A DNA stretch of 64,000 nucleotides from CAVWCQ01 sp963753545 (GCA_963753545.1 CAVWCQ010000001.1:227695-291694); one strand, 5' to 3'; numbered from the stretch's first letter, positions 26,891 through 38,135 are shown. The notes: generated from the sequence alone by a model not told the origin. Made by a program: numbers and translations.

Positions 26891-28494
26891 TTTGACTTTT
26901 GACCTTTCGGCAGTTGTACGGTGAAACAAGTCAGCCCATCGCTGCTTTCGACCGAGATATTCCCTCCGTGTTCATCCACAATCGATTGAGCGATCACTAA
27001 CCCCAACCCATTACCGGGATAAGCGGCTGCGTTACGGGCCCGGTGAAAGCGGCTGAAAAGCTTGGGAATATCGGCTTCGGGGATGCCAATGCCTGTATCC
27101 TGTACCCAGAAATGCACTTCGTTTTCCTCTTCCCGCAACCCAATCGTTACACAGCCACCGGCAGGGGTAAATTTCAGCGCATTATCAAGCAAATTGCCGA
27201 GCACGCGCGTGATCTGCGTCTGATCGGCCTGGATGATGACCGGCTCCGCGGGAATGTCCGTTTTTAAGCTGATTTCAGCTTGCTCTGCCCGTGATGCACA
27301 GCGTTCAACCATTTGCCGGATGAGCGCCGTACTATCGAGCGGGGAGCGGGTGACTACGGCCCCTGGGGCCTCCAGCCGAGCGAGTGTCAGCAGACTGTGC
27401 GTCAGTTTCTCCAGCCGCGATAGTTCATTCAGCGCTTTTTCAATATCCGTCCGGGCCGCACTCGACATCTCGTAGGCAGTTGTCAGTTCAAGATTGGTCC
27501 GCAGGGCCGTGAGTGGAGTATTGATCTCGTGCGCGGCGTCCTCGACAAACTGCTTCAGCGTCTTGATTGTTAATTCCACGCGCTCAGCCATTCCGTTAAA
27601 GGTTTTTGCCAACAGGCCAAATTCATCCTGGCGATTCAATTCCACGCGCGTGGTCAGATCTCCCTGAGCCATCTGCTGAGTCGCGCCAGCCAGGGCCATG
27701 ATGGGCTGGTTGATGCTCCCGCTCACGATACCGCCCGCGATTGCGGCGATCAGGATGGCGATTAACCCGGCGACCACTCCTTTTTCCGCGACATCCTGCA
27801 CGATCTCGCTGCCAAAAGCGGGCCCCTCGGACAGCTTGAGATACCCCTTCAGTGTTCCATCGGGATTGTAAAAGGCAATCATGACTTTCTGATTTGAGTG
27901 CTGTCCCGGATCAGCTTCATTCGACAGGGCTTGCCCGAAGGGACCGCGCCCCACCGAGATCGGATAGCCGGCCTCTTTCCGTGGAACGTCACTCTGCGTT
28001 CCGGGTTCGGCTTGAATAAACGTGAGGTACGGCCCGTCGCTTCCACCTGCTATAGCAACACTTTCACCCCCACCTGCTGCCCCAACAACGGTCGTGCCTG
28101 GTGGCGTTGATTCTTCCCAGGTCTGCTGGCGAACGAAATCCATGTTGATGATCCGTTGGTTTTCAACCGGGCCAGAGTCGGCAATAACCTGCATATCCGT
28201 GTCGAGTACCTGCACGCGCGCTTGTGCCACAAACGAGAGTAAGCGGGTTGCCGCCTCAATTTCGTCGCCCGTCAGCCCATCCCGTATCATCTGTTCCGCT
28301 TGCCCAGCCAGCCGAGGAGCGTACGTTTCCAGATAATCCCGTTCGCGCTGGTTATAGTAGCTGCGCAGCGTGAACAGCAGCACGCCACTTAAGGCTATTG
28401 CTGTCAGGAGCGCGATCCCGGCATAAGTCAGGGGCAGCCGCCAGCGCATCGAGTGCAGGTTGGTTACGATTTTCCGGTAAGTGGATGAAAACAT
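26887..28494 (-). CDS. Membrane sensor histidine kinase
   Basis: A 535-residue kinase. Helix 1 is at ~23-43 and helix 2 at ~239-260, flanking a ~190-residue extracytoplasmic sensor with a Gly-rich stretch. Then come HAMP (~260-312), HisKA with H322 in AAHEINTPLTAL (Asn where Arg is usual), and HATPase with LGNLLDNALKF, DTGIGIP and GNGLGL. It autophosphorylates and passes phosphate to the overlapping OmpR-type regulator. Position downstream of the binding protein, permease and LysM genes suggests that it senses a compound or cell-wall state linked to this exporter. The ligand is unknown. Confidence 0.93.
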   Translation of the reverse strand: MFSSTYRKIVTNLHSMRWRLPLTYAGIALLTAIALSGVLLFTLRSYYNQRERDYLETYAPRLAGQAEQMIRDGLTGDEIEAATRLLSFVAQARVQVLDTDMQVIADSGPVENQRIINMDFVRQQTWEESTPPGTTVVGAAGGGESVAIAGGSDGPYLTFIQAEPGTQSDVPRKEAGYPISVGRGPFGQALSNEADPGQHSNQKVMIAFYNPDGTLKGYLKLSEGPAFGSEIVQDVAEKGVVAGLIAILIAAIAGGIVSGSINQPIMALAGATQQMAQGDLTTRVELNRQDEFGLLAKTFNGMAERVELTIKTLKQFVEDAAHEINTPLTALRTNLELTTAYEMSSAARTDIEKALNELSRLEKLTHSLLTLARLEAPGAVVTRSPLDSTALIRQMVERCASRAEQAEISLKTDIPAEPVIIQADQTQITRVLGNLLDNALKFTPAGGCVTIGLREEENEVHFWVQDTGIGIPEADIPKLFSRFHRARNAAAYPGNGLGLVIAQSIVDEHGGNISVESSDGLTCFTVQLPKGQKSK

Positions 28495-28549
28495 GGCCCT
28501 ACTCCGTTGTTCATATTGCGCCTATTGTAGCTCTGGCGGCTGCCGAATG

Positions 28550-29450
28550 TTAGCTGCCCAGGCCCCCCGATGCAGGTGTGGGCGTGATGGTTGCCGACAG
28601 CGGCTTGGTAAAGGTCCAGGGACCGCCCTCGCGACAACTGATCTGCTGGAAACCACTGTCCAGCGGGAAGACATACCAGGTGTACGTCCCGGCCTGGGCC
28701 AGGAAATCGTTCAGTTTGATCGTTTCATTCTGGCGCAGTTCAATCACGCGCTCATAGATCGAGCCATCAGGCCGGTAGATGCGGATCAGGTTGATCGGGG
28801 CGGCTGGCCCGCGCCAGTTAAAGGTAATCGTCCCATCGGCGGGCACGGTCACAGAGCCGTTGAATGGCGTCATCACTTCCCAGTCTACGCACTCAACCGC
28901 ATCAACAACGGGCTGGGAGTCGCCGGGCACGCGCAGCACCTGCCCCACCACGATCAGATTTTTGTCGGTCAGGCAGTTGCCTTCGACCAGATCATCCACC
29001 CATGTGCCATACAGGGATCGCAATGCCAGACAGTGTATCGTCAAATTGGACCGTATAGGTCAGCTTCCAGTCTTTGCGCGGTTCGCAGCCCGGCGTGGTG
29101 CTGGGCGTGGGTGTTTCGGCTCCATTCAGTCCGGGAATCGAGACATTGACGACAACCGTGGGCGACGGTGTGCTGCTGGGCGTGGCGGACGGCGGGACGG
29201 TTGCTGTGGGCGGCTCAAAGGTCGGCGCGGGCTTGAGTGTTTGCGACGGTGTGAGCGATGGCAGCGGTGTATAGGGCGGGATCGTCTCTGTGGGCGAGGC
29301 GTTCACGGTTGGCGTAGCCGAGCCTTGCACGACTTCCGCCTGCGACAATTCATCCCCTGAATCACCGTGATAGGAAAATACCGCGCCGATCAACAGTGAA
29401 CCGATGACCAGTACCGCCATCGTGATTAGTTTTGCAATGGTTCTAAACAT
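28550..29450 (-). CDS. Exported LysM-domain protein with Pro/Thr-rich linker, frame break near 29020
   Basis: ATG 29450 opens an N-terminal membrane anchor or signal (TMAVLVIGSLLIGAVFS), a ~75-residue Pro/Thr/Ser-rich linker, then a LysM motif (LTYTVQFDDTLSGIA, and in the other frame LVEGNCLTDKNLIVVGQVLRVPG). The C-terminal ~110 residues form a beta-rich domain (ITFNWRGPAAPINLIRIYRPDG, GTYTWYVFPLD). The frame changes near 29020 inside LysM. LysM binds peptidoglycan or chitin-like glycans, so the protein probably sits in the cell wall. It overlaps the preceding ATPase 3' end. A wall-bound accessory for the exporter or sensor is inferred. Confidence 0.8.
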
Positions 29451-30153
29451 GGTTCGTCCCTTTCTGAAACGTTATTCGTGGCGGCACGTCTGGTCAACTT
29501 GCCGTCCTGCAAGTCATAAACCGTATCAACAAACTCCACGACCATCGGATCGTGCGAAACAATGACAAACGTCGTGTCTTCGGCGGCGGCAATTCCCCGA
29601 AAAGCGCCAGCAGTCGCCGTGTGGTAGCGGTATCAATGCCGTTCGTCGGCTCATCCGCCAGGATCAGGCGTGATTGCAGGGCCAGGGCGCGGGCAATGGC
29701 GATGCGCTGCTGCTGTCCGCCGCTCAATTCTTCCGGCATATGCGCCGCCCACGCGCTCAGTCCGACGGCTGCTAACGCCGCTTTTGCCCGCCGCCGCCGT
29801 TCAAAATAATTCAGATGGGGCAGCCGCAGCGCGAGATCGATGTTTTCCAGTGCGGAGTAGGTTGGCAGCAGAGTCGCGCTTTGGAAGATGAAAGCGATCT
29901 GCTTGCGCCGCAGTTTGCCCCGCTTGCCCTCATTCATCCGCATGATATCCTGGCCCATCACGCTGATGCTGCCCTTGTCGGGGCGATCCAGCGCGCCGAT
30001 CAGGTTGAGCAGCGTCGTCTTGCCGCTGCCCGACGGGCCGTAGAGGGCGACCAGTTCCCCGACATGCACATCCAGGTCGATGCCGCACAGCACGTGCAGA
30101 CTGCCAAAACTGCGTTCCACCCCACGCACGCGCACACTCAGGTCTTCTTTCAC
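29426..30153 (-). CDS. ABC exporter ATPase (MacB/LolD type), frame break near 29590
   Basis: GTG 30153 overlaps the upstream ATPase stop (GTGA) with AAGGAGA before it. Walker A GPSGSGKTT, Q-loop FQSA, signature LSGGQQQR, Walker B LILADEPTNGID. The frame slips near 29590; the other frame gives the H-loop and end (TTFVIVSHDPMVVEFVD) and runs to a TAA at 29426. Joined length ~242. It is one of two different LolD-like ATPases in the operon; they may form a heterodimer driving the MacB-like permease. Confidence 0.85.
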
Positions 30154-31103
30154 GAGTGTTTCTCCTTACCATTGCGTCGCAGACCGAACAATCCGCGCCC
30201 GTTGTGATTCTTTTTGGGCAGCATATCTTGCAGCATCATCTCGGTGTTATCTTCGGCTTCCTGTTCGGGACGCAGCAGCACGCCTTCGGGCCGGATTTCC
30301 ACGGCGATCCGCACGCTGTCCGAGAGTTGGGATCGTACGGCAGGCGGAAGTTGGATGCGTCCTTCGGCGTCCAGGGTGGGCGGAGTTTCGGTGGCGCTGT
30401 GCGTCAGATCCTGGCCTAATGCGCCGTCACGCAAGGTCAGCGTCCGATCCGCAAACGCTGCCATTTCCATATCGTGCGACACCATCAGGATCGTCAGACC
30501 GTAGCGCTTGCGCAGCCCGGCGATCAGTTCCATCACTTGCACAGCACTGGCCCGATCCAGTGCCCCGGTAGGTTCGTCCGCCAGCAACAGTTGGGGATTG
30601 TTCGCCAGCGCGACAGCAATTGCCACGCGCTGCTGCTGCCCGCCAGATAGCTGGGCCGGGCGCTTGTGCGCGTGTTCCTTCATCCCCACGGCATCCAATA
30701 ATTCTTTGGCCCGGCGGCGGCGTTCGCGCCATCCCACCCCCGCCAGCATCATCGGCAGCATCACGTTGCGCTGCGCGGATCGGTGCGGGAGCAGATTGCG
30801 CGATACCTGCTGCCAGACGAAACCCACCTGCCGCAGCCGGTATTCCGCCAGTTTTTTACCCTTCAGATCGATCAGGTTGAAGTCGCCCACGTTAAGTCGT
30901 CCCGCAGTCGGCGTATCCAGACCGCCCAGCAGGTTCAGCAGAGAGCTTTTGCCCGCGCCGCTTGGCCCGACGATGGCGACCATTTCGCCGCGCGTCATGG
31001 CGAAGTCGATACCGCGCAGCGCGACAATCTCGTGATCGCCAACCGTGTAGGCTTTCACCACGTTTTTGCAGTTGATGTACGCATGTCCATTCTGGGCTGC
31101 CAT
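30150..31103 (-). CDS. ABC exporter ATPase (MacB/LolD type) with AbrB-like C-terminal tail
   Basis: An intact 317-residue protein. Residues 1-235 are a LolD/MacB ATPase: Walker A GPSGAGKSS (46-54), signature LSGGQQQR (152-159), Walker B LLLADEP (172-178), H-loop VSHD. A further ~80 residues include 243-280 (LDAEGRIQLPPAVR, then VEIRPEGVLLRP), which matches the spacing of SpoVT/AbrB swapped-hairpin domains (GRI-IP--R, then a hairpin ending LRP). A basic tail follows. AbrB folds usually bind DNA; here it may dimerise or dock. Most LolD-type ATPases end near residue 230, so the tail is unusual. Second ATPase partner is at 29426-30153. Confidence 0.88.
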   Translation of the reverse strand: MAAQNGHAYINCKNVVKAYTVGDHEIVALRGIDFAMTRGEMVAIVGPSGAGKSSLLNLLGGLDTPTAGRLNVGDFNLIDLKGKKLAEYRLRQVGFVWQQVSRNLLPHRSAQRNVMLPMMLAGVGWRERRRRAKELLDAVGMKEHAHKRPAQLSGGQQQRVAIAVALANNPQLLLADEPTGALDRASAVQVMELIAGLRKRYGLTILMVSHDMEMAAFADRTLTLRDGALGQDLTHSATETPPTLDAEGRIQLPPAVRSQLSDSVRIAVEIRPEGVLLRPEQEAEDNTEMMLQDMLPKKNHNGRGLFGLRRNGKEKHS

Positions 31104-31132
31104 GATGGTTCCTTTATTACCTCTTACTGCCT

Positions 31133-32488
31133 CTATGGCGCGATCACGACATCACCTTCATTGACGCCGCTCGTGATCTCGACCCGATCATCGGTTTGCA
31201 GGCCAAGCGTGACATCAACGGTGCGCGGGCCATCCGCCGTATCCAGCACGACAAAGGTCCGGTTCTGGAAGGTGCGGATCACACTCGGCGGCAGCCACAG
31301 GACGTTTTCGCGCACTTCCAGCGGCATCTCGACATCGATCAACTGGTTATCCGTCACATTGTCCAGAGACGCGGCAACCCGCGTTGTCTGGTCCGCGTCC
31401 TTGCTGCTCAGGGGGATGCTGCGCACCGCACAACCCACTGCCGTTTCGGGGTGGTTGACGACTTCACAAACACCCGTCATGCCCACGCTCAGACGGTTGG
31501 CATCGCTGATAGCCAGACTTGCGATCACTTCTTTCGGCTCCGGCAGGCCGATCACAATCACCGTGCTGTACGCCTGCACCGCGTCACCGGGGCTGATCGA
31601 AACTTCCAGGATCACGCCGTCGATAGGCGCATAGAGCGATGAATTGGCGATATTCTGGTTAATCTGGTCGATATTTAATTGGGCCGAGCGCACGTTTTCG
31701 TCGCTCACACCGCCCGCCGCCGCGTCAATCGCCCGCTGCAAATTGAGTTCCGCCTGGACGACCTGATTTTCGGCCTGTTCGACCTGATACTGGTAGTTAT
31801 TGAAGTTCTGCGCCGCCGAGAAGTAGCTCAGTTGGGCGCTGTCGAGCTGGTTCTGCGCGCTGATCACCTGCTGATAAGCATTATCAACGACGGATGCGGA
31901 ATTTTCCGGGTGACTCAGGGCCTCGCGGTAGCTGCGCTGCGCGTTATCCAGGCTTTGTTGGGCCGAATCGATTTGCAGCCGGGCCGAGGCCACTGAGGTC
32001 CAGTTGCTGCCTGCTTTGGTACTTTCCAGTGACAACCGGGCGTTTGCCAGCGATACCTGGGCGTTTTCCACGCTCTCAATGCCGCTGGTCGAACTTGTAT
32101 CGATGTTCGACTGCGCGGTTTCAAGCTGGATTTCCGCACTGGCAAGCTGGTTTTGCAGATCGGTGATGTCAAAGTTCGCCAGCAGTTGGTCCGCGCTGAC
32201 GGCATCGCCTTTTTTAACGTTGACCTGCCCGATAGTTCCGTTGACAGTGAACGATAAATTCATCTGGTCGCGCGGCTGCCAGCGCCCGGTGAAGGAGAAG
32301 ATATCCGACACCGTGCCCCGCTGCACCACATAAGTAGGTTTCGCCGCCACTTCCGCCGTTGGCACTGGCGTGGATGTGGGATCGATCCGGGCCTTTGCTG
32401 CCGGGTCATCCAGGGGGTTTTTCCCTGATGAGCAGGCGGATGTGATCAATACAAGGATGAGCAAAAAAATGAGACCAAAACGTGCCAT
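31133..32488 (-). CDS. MacA/HlyD-like periplasmic adaptor lipoprotein
   Basis: A 451-residue membrane-fusion protein. A lipoprotein signal ends in TSAC, with C19 the lipidation site. Residues ~50-90 and ~275-330 are lipoyl/barrel-sandwich halves (TVNGTIGQVNVKKGDAVSAD; SLYAPIDGVILEVSISPGD). Between them lies a long Gln/Asn-rich helical hairpin (~90-260). A beta-barrel and C-terminal domain follow. In two-membrane bacteria such proteins link an inner pump to an outer channel; in a monoderm they extend from the membrane to the wall. Its neighbours are a MacB-like permease and two ATPases, making a complete tripartite-type pump without a TolC-like gene. Confidence 0.9.
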   Translation of the reverse strand: MARFGLIFLLILVLITSACSSGKNPLDDPAAKARIDPTSTPVPTAEVAAKPTYVVQRGTVSDIFSFTGRWQPRDQMNLSFTVNGTIGQVNVKKGDAVSADQLLANFDITDLQNQLASAEIQLETAQSNIDTSSTSGIESVENAQVSLANARLSLESTKAGSNWTSVASARLQIDSAQQSLDNAQRSYREALSHPENSASVVDNAYQQVISAQNQLDSAQLSYFSAAQNFNNYQYQVEQAENQVVQAELNLQRAIDAAAGGVSDENVRSAQLNIDQINQNIANSSLYAPIDGVILEVSISPGDAVQAYSTVIVIGLPEPKEVIASLAISDANRLSVGMTGVCEVVNHPETAVGCAVRSIPLSSKDADQTTRVAASLDNVTDNQLIDVEMPLEVRENVLWLPPSVIRTFQNRTFVVLDTADGPRTVDVTLGLQTDDRVEITSGVNEGDVVIAP

Positions 32489-32503
32489 TGTTCGTTCCTT
32501 CGG

Positions 32504-35265
32504 TTAAATATCGCCTATCTTCACAAGAGTCGAGACCTGCTGGCGGCTGAGGACCATCGTGGTGATCACGGTGACGCCAAACAGCACCGCCGCGAACAGC
32601 GAATAGACCAGCGTAATATCACTCCACGCCACGCGCACCAGATAGGGGGGCAGCCCACCGCTGAAGTCCAGCAGCGGCAGGAACAGCAGCGTCGTGCCCA
32701 GCCCGATCATCGTCCCCCCCGCAATTCCACCCAGCGCCGCGATTCCCTGCGACGACAGGAAATAGGTTCCTACCGCGCCGCTGCTGAGACCCATCGCCCG
32801 CAGCGATCCGATCTGGATCGCCTGCGCCTTAAACGACGCGGTGCTCTGGATCACGCTGCCGACCAGCGTCAGGAAAATCGCGGAGACAAACCCCACCGAC
32901 AGAAAGCCCAGCACCCCGCGCCGCGTCGGCTCCATCTGCGCCGCGAGTATTTGCTGCTGCGGATCGAGCCATTCCAGCACCGGGAAGCCAAGTGACTTCA
33001 CCTGACTCAGCACGGCGTCGCCATCCGCGCCCGGTTTCAGCCGCAGCCAGATATCGTGTGGCAGTTCTGTGCCAACCAGTTCAAAAATGGGATCGATGTT
33101 GGTGATGGCGAAAAATCCGTCGCGCGGGTCCAGTGTCGGGAAATAATCGACCAGTCCAACAATCGGGACGGTCGTTTCATACCATGTATTCAGGGCAGAA
33201 ATTTGCAGCGTGACTTCCTGCCCCACCTGCAAGTTGTATGTTTTGGCGGCTTCCGTGCTCAGCAGGATTCCGGTGCGGTTTCCAGCCAGTTTATTGAGCA
33301 GATCGGCAAGCGGTATACCCGCGTAATCGTCGCGGAAAAATGCAATCGATGACATAGCGGCGCGGTCAATGCCCAGCACCGTGCCCTCGGCGCGTTCACC
33401 GGGTAGGATGATCTGCGCCTGGTAGCGCCCGACGCGCGAAACCGAATAGACATCGGGAATTTCCAGCAGGTCCGAGGCTGGCAGCGTGTTATACCCGACA
33501 ACCGTTAGCGTTGTGCCGCTGTCCGAAGAATCGCCCTCCTCGGTCTGGGTGTCGCTGGCGACGACCAGCACACGCTCCGCGCCGACCTGATAATCGATCA
33601 CGTCTTTCAGGCTGCGATCCAGCGTGCTCGCCATCGACGCCGTGAACCCGATCAGGCTCAGCGTGAAGCACATCATGAGCAGCGTGCCCCGGTAGCGCCC
33701 GATGGAACGCGTCAGTTCGCGCAGGGCCATCAGCAGCGGAATATTGCTCGTGATCCCGATGAACCGCGCCGCCTGATTCAGCAGAAAGGGGTACATGCGC
33801 AGAAAAACCAGCGTCAGTCCGAGCGAAAACAGCGTCGGAGCCAGGAATACCATCGGATCGCTGAACGGGTCCGACGCGCCCGCCAGCAGGCCGCCCTTGG
33901 CCCGCAGGGTGTAAAACAGGTATCCGGCGGGAGCCAGCAGCATCACGTCCAGATAGATGCGCTGCCACCATGCTTTGCCGGATCGCGCCTGGGCGCGCTT
34001 GTACTGGTTGATCGATTGGCGAGTCGTGCGCCACGCCATGTACAGTCCGCTGCTCGCCGCTAACAGTCCCGTCCCTGCCCCCGCCAACAGTGCCTGCCGC
34101 GTGAAAACCACATCCAGGGCCGCTGTATCCGCGTTAAATTTCAAAAACGAGGATGTGCGCCCGATCAACTGGACCAGTACAGGCGATGCAGCGAGGCTGA
34201 TTCCGAAAGCGACTCCCGCCAGGATCAACCACATCAGCGCGTGCAGGCCCAACAGCTTGCGGCGGTTCATACCCCGGCTGCTCAGCGTGACATCTTCCTG
34301 CTGCTGGCTGCTGACCAGCATCCCGGCCAGCATCGTCACGAAGTACAGGATCAGCCCGGCTACTGGCATGACAATGATCACAAGCTGGCGAGTGAGCTGC
34401 TGGACGTCTTCATTGAACGATTTCAGCCCCGCTTCGGGTGACAGGTCCAGGCGGATGCCGGGCAGCGTTCGCGAGACAATACGCCGCCCATCGGTGACAG
34501 CGCTGAGCAGGCCGTTTACATCGGAGGTGCGCAGATCGCTGCCATCAAAAATAACGGTCCAGTCCGCTTCCTCGACGGGCTTCTCAATGCTGCTCACCGC
34601 TGTCCAGAAGTGATCGGACGACATCAGGAAAACCTGATCAAAAAACTTCGGCGTCAGAATCCAGCTTGGATCGTCCGCGTTGACAGGCGTCCACAGCGCC
34701 ACAATTTTGAGCATAACGGGGGTTGAAAGGCCGGGCCTGGTCGCGCTCAGTGTGTCGCCGATCTGCAAACCCGTCTGGTAAAGCATCTTCTCTGCCATCA
34801 GCACGGGGATCACGCCGTCTTCCGTAGCAGTGCCGGCCATTCCCCCTCAACAATTTGAATCTGTTCGTCTGCGCCTTGCAGCGTGCCCAGGGTATAGGTT
34901 CCAAAAGAGATAGCTTTATCGCCCTGCCGGGTGACGTTCCAGTTGCCGCCGCTGACAAAACTCACTTCGCGCTGGACGGGCAGTCCAATGGTCGCCTCAA
35001 ACTCACCCTGAATCGCGGCGCTGGCCCGGTTCATGTCGGCCTGGGTGATCGTGCCTTCCCAACTGCCCAGGTAGCGGAAGCGGAAAGCGTAAGGCGGATC
35101 GCTGAGATTATCGGTGAGCAGATTGGTGTTAACGGCATCCACATACAGCATCAGGCTCAGGGCCAGCGTGGTTGCCGCCGACAGCCCGACCAGCGTCCAG
35201 AATACCAGCATCCGGTGCTGCCACAGCCGTTCGATGGCGAAGAGAACAGGATCAAACAGTCGCAT
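32504..35265 (-). CDS. MacB/FtsX-like ABC permease, frame break near 34845
   Basis: Starts ATG 35265 with an N-terminal membrane helix (MLVFWTLVGLSAATTLALSLM) and a large extracytoplasmic domain. The frame changes near 34845 (GEWPA then TATEDGVIPVLMAEKM) and stays open for 778 codons to the stop at 32504. It has two FtsX-type four-helix units: helices around LVIIVMPVAGLILYFVTMLAG and FLSVGFVSAIFLTLVGSVI, each with a MacB-like external domain between. Total about 920 residues, so it is a duplicated long FtsX permease like those exporting lipoproteins or peptides. Energised by the two ATPases and linked to the MacA-like adaptor. Confidence 0.85.
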
Positions 35266-35322
35266 GAATTCACGTCCGCGTTAAAGAGGGGCCAGACGAC
35301 GCGCCCGGCCCCCAACCATCTG

Positions 35323-38135
35323 CTAATTACCCAGGGAGAAAGAAGGATCGACCGTCGTCGTGCAGGCCATGATCTGCTCGGCATACTGCTGCCGCTGCTG
35401 CTGCGGATCGGTGATGCTTGTGTCCAGCACGATGCCTGCCGCGCAGTCCATATAGGCTTTCGTGAGCTGTTCGGCGCTCGCCAGTTCCGTTTCGAGATCG
35501 GCGTCATTGGCGACGTAGTTATCAAACGCCTGCCGCAGCCAGTATTCCTGCATGAAGTTCAGTGCGCCACCACCGCCGCCCCCGGTGATCGATCGGGAAG
35601 ACAATCGTATTGGGTGCGCGCAGCAGAGTATCAAGCTGCTGGTAGACGGCAACCGTTTCCGCACCCTGCGAGGCGATCACATCGGGATCGCTCAGCAGGG
35701 ATTGGCGCACGGGCATACCGGAGAACAACTGCGGGTTGCGCGAGACCATGCTCAGGAAGCGATAGGTTGCTTCGGGATTTTGCGCGCTGGCGCTGATGTA
35801 TCCTGTCGTGATCGTATACGGCGATCACTCCGTACTGGCTGCCCTGTGGATATAGGGCAGTAGCAGTCGTGTCCTGCGTTGAGCCTTCAGCGCCAGCAGG
35901 GCCAAAGCGCCGGAACATATTAAGCGAGTTTGTGGTGATCGCTGGGACATTCTCAGCATCGATTGAGATTTCACGCTGTTGCCTGTTGTATAGGCGATAT
36001 AGCCGTCCTTCGCCAGATCAAGCACCTGCCGGATGGCGTCCACCGTTGCCGCATCGGTGAAGTTGATCGTCGGCGGATCGGTCCGGTAGTCGATAGGCAG
36101 CCCGCCAAACGCCGCGATGAGCATCAGCAGGTAAGAGCCGCTCGGATCGTTGGGCTGGAACGGTGCGGGATCGGTGTCGTAGGGCTTGAGCATGCGCAGC
36201 GCATCGACAAAAGCGTCGGTGGTCCAGCCGTTGAGGGATCAGGTACGCCTGCATGCGCGAACTGCGCCGTATCATAGGTCAGCATCTGCGGCTCGATAGC
36301 GAGCGGCAGCGCCCAGGTTTTGTTATCCTGCTGAACCTGCGCCAGCGTGTTGCCGATCACGTCGTTGCGATCAAACGTGGCGTCCGTATCGAGCAGCGGA
36401 TCCAGGCTGAGAATCGTGCTCAGATCGGCGTCGGCGACGACGTTCGAGGGCAGGATGATGCAGTCATATTGTTCGGCCAGCGTCGCCAGATCGGTCTGTT
36501 CACCGCTTCCAGGGTGACAAGTCCCACGTCAGGATCGGATGCGATGAAATCCGCGATGACCTGATCCCATACATCCTGGTTAAACAAATCGCCGCCCGGA
36601 CCGCGAAACATGAAACCCAGGTTCACCGCGCACGTCAGTTCGATTTTGCCGGGGGCCAGCGTCGGTTCGGCAGGCGGCGGGGTGACGTAAAGGGATACCG
36701 TGCCATTGCGCGCCTGCGCCGTCTGCGCATCGCTGACTGCCTGTGCTTCAACGGTTTGCAGCGCGCTCTGTGCGTCGCCGCCGTTGCTGCTCATCTCATT
36801 GAGTGCCGACCTTAGATAGCCCGCATAGCGTAGTTCGGATTGGGGCAGAGCGACAGTGAGAGCCTGATCAAAGGTTGGCTTGATCTCGTCGGGAACAGTT
36901 TGCCCGCCGCCACCCCCAGTCGCAAAACCACCGCCGCCGCCTCCACCGACAACAATAGCAACAGTAGGACCATCGCCTGGGCCGCCAAATGCTCCGGTGC
37001 TTGCGTCGTTCGTATTTCCGCTCTGAGCATTGGCCTCCTGCGCGCTGATCATGCTGTACCGCGCCGGGGATGCGGCGAAAAAGTTCGAGGCGAGTTCCTG
37101 CCGGGAGGACAGGTATTCAGCCAGTGCATAGGACAGTTCGGGGTACTGCGTCGCCGCGCTGACGGCAACTCCCTGCACGTTCAGTCCGGCGGTTCCGCCC
37201 GGCAGCAGGCTGGCATAACGAATGGTCTGTTCGGTTGAGTCCTCGTCCGGCCTGAAGCCGCGCTGAGCATAGCCGTCAATGCCTTCGACGCGCAGCGGTA
37301 TATTTTCATCCCGTCCGCCACCCTCCGCAGTGACAACGCCATCCTGTATCATCTCGTAAGCGACTTGCAGTGCATACTCCAGCGCTGGATCGGTCAGCTT
37401 CGGTGTATTTGGCATCGTCGTGCTGTCATAGAGGCTCACGCCTGCCACTGCCCGCAGGAACACGGACACATTGTTCCCGCCCGAAAGAACTGAGAATCCC
37501 GGCGTGAGAACCGTACCGTCGGCGTTGTACTGCGTCAGTGCCCGCGCCGCGTTCGCAAAATCATCAATCGTCCAGCGCTCATTGGGATAGGCCAGACCTG
37601 CCGCGTCAAAAGCCGCCGGATCGTAAGTGACCATAATCACATCCGTCGACAGCGGCAACGCCCAGATGCCGTTATCCCACTGGTAGGATTGCCATACCGC
37701 CGGGATAAAATCGTTTGTATCCAGGTTGGGATCGTTCATAACTAACGGCGACAGGTCGAGGAAATACCCCGCCTGCGTGTCTTCCGCCGTCAGCGATGAT
37801 GAGTCCACGTACAGGACGTCCGCTGTTTGGACAAATGCCTCGGTACTGTCCAGCCGGTCATCAACCGCCGTATCGGACACACTGGGGCCGAATCCGAAGA
37901 AGCTGTTTTCGCTGTAGGTCACATAAACATCTACTCCTGGATTCTGGGCTTCAAACTCAGCCAGCAGATCGGGCGTGATGGTGTTTTCCCACAGGGACGG
38001 CACGCTGAGCACCAGAGTGATAGTACTCTCGGCGTTAGCGTGCTTCGCCGGTGATGTGCTTATCGTGCCGGTGGTGACCAGAGAAACGGTTACGATGATA
38101 AACAATAGGATGGAAAAAGGGCGTCTACGATTCAC
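35323..38135 (-). CDS. Fused double extracellular solute-binding protein with poly-Gly loops, several frame breaks
   Basis: GTG 38135 behind AGGAGG; signal peptide ~1-35 (FSILLFIIVTVSLVTTGTI). Domain 1 (to about residue 500) is a family-1-type solute-binding fold (ITPDLLAEFEAQNPGVDVYV, IWALPLSTDVIMVTYDPAAF). It has a glycine-rich insert of seven, then five, Gly near residue 390. A Pro-rich linker leads in the same frame to a second binding domain (LGFMFRGPGGDLFNQDVWDQVIADFI, TWALPLAIEPQMLTYDTAQF), again with a Gly run, ending SFSLGN at 35323. Frame breaks occur near 36500, 36240, 35960, 35820 and 35590. Total ~920 residues. An importer-type binding protein heading an exporter operon is unusual. 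Confidence 0.72.
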
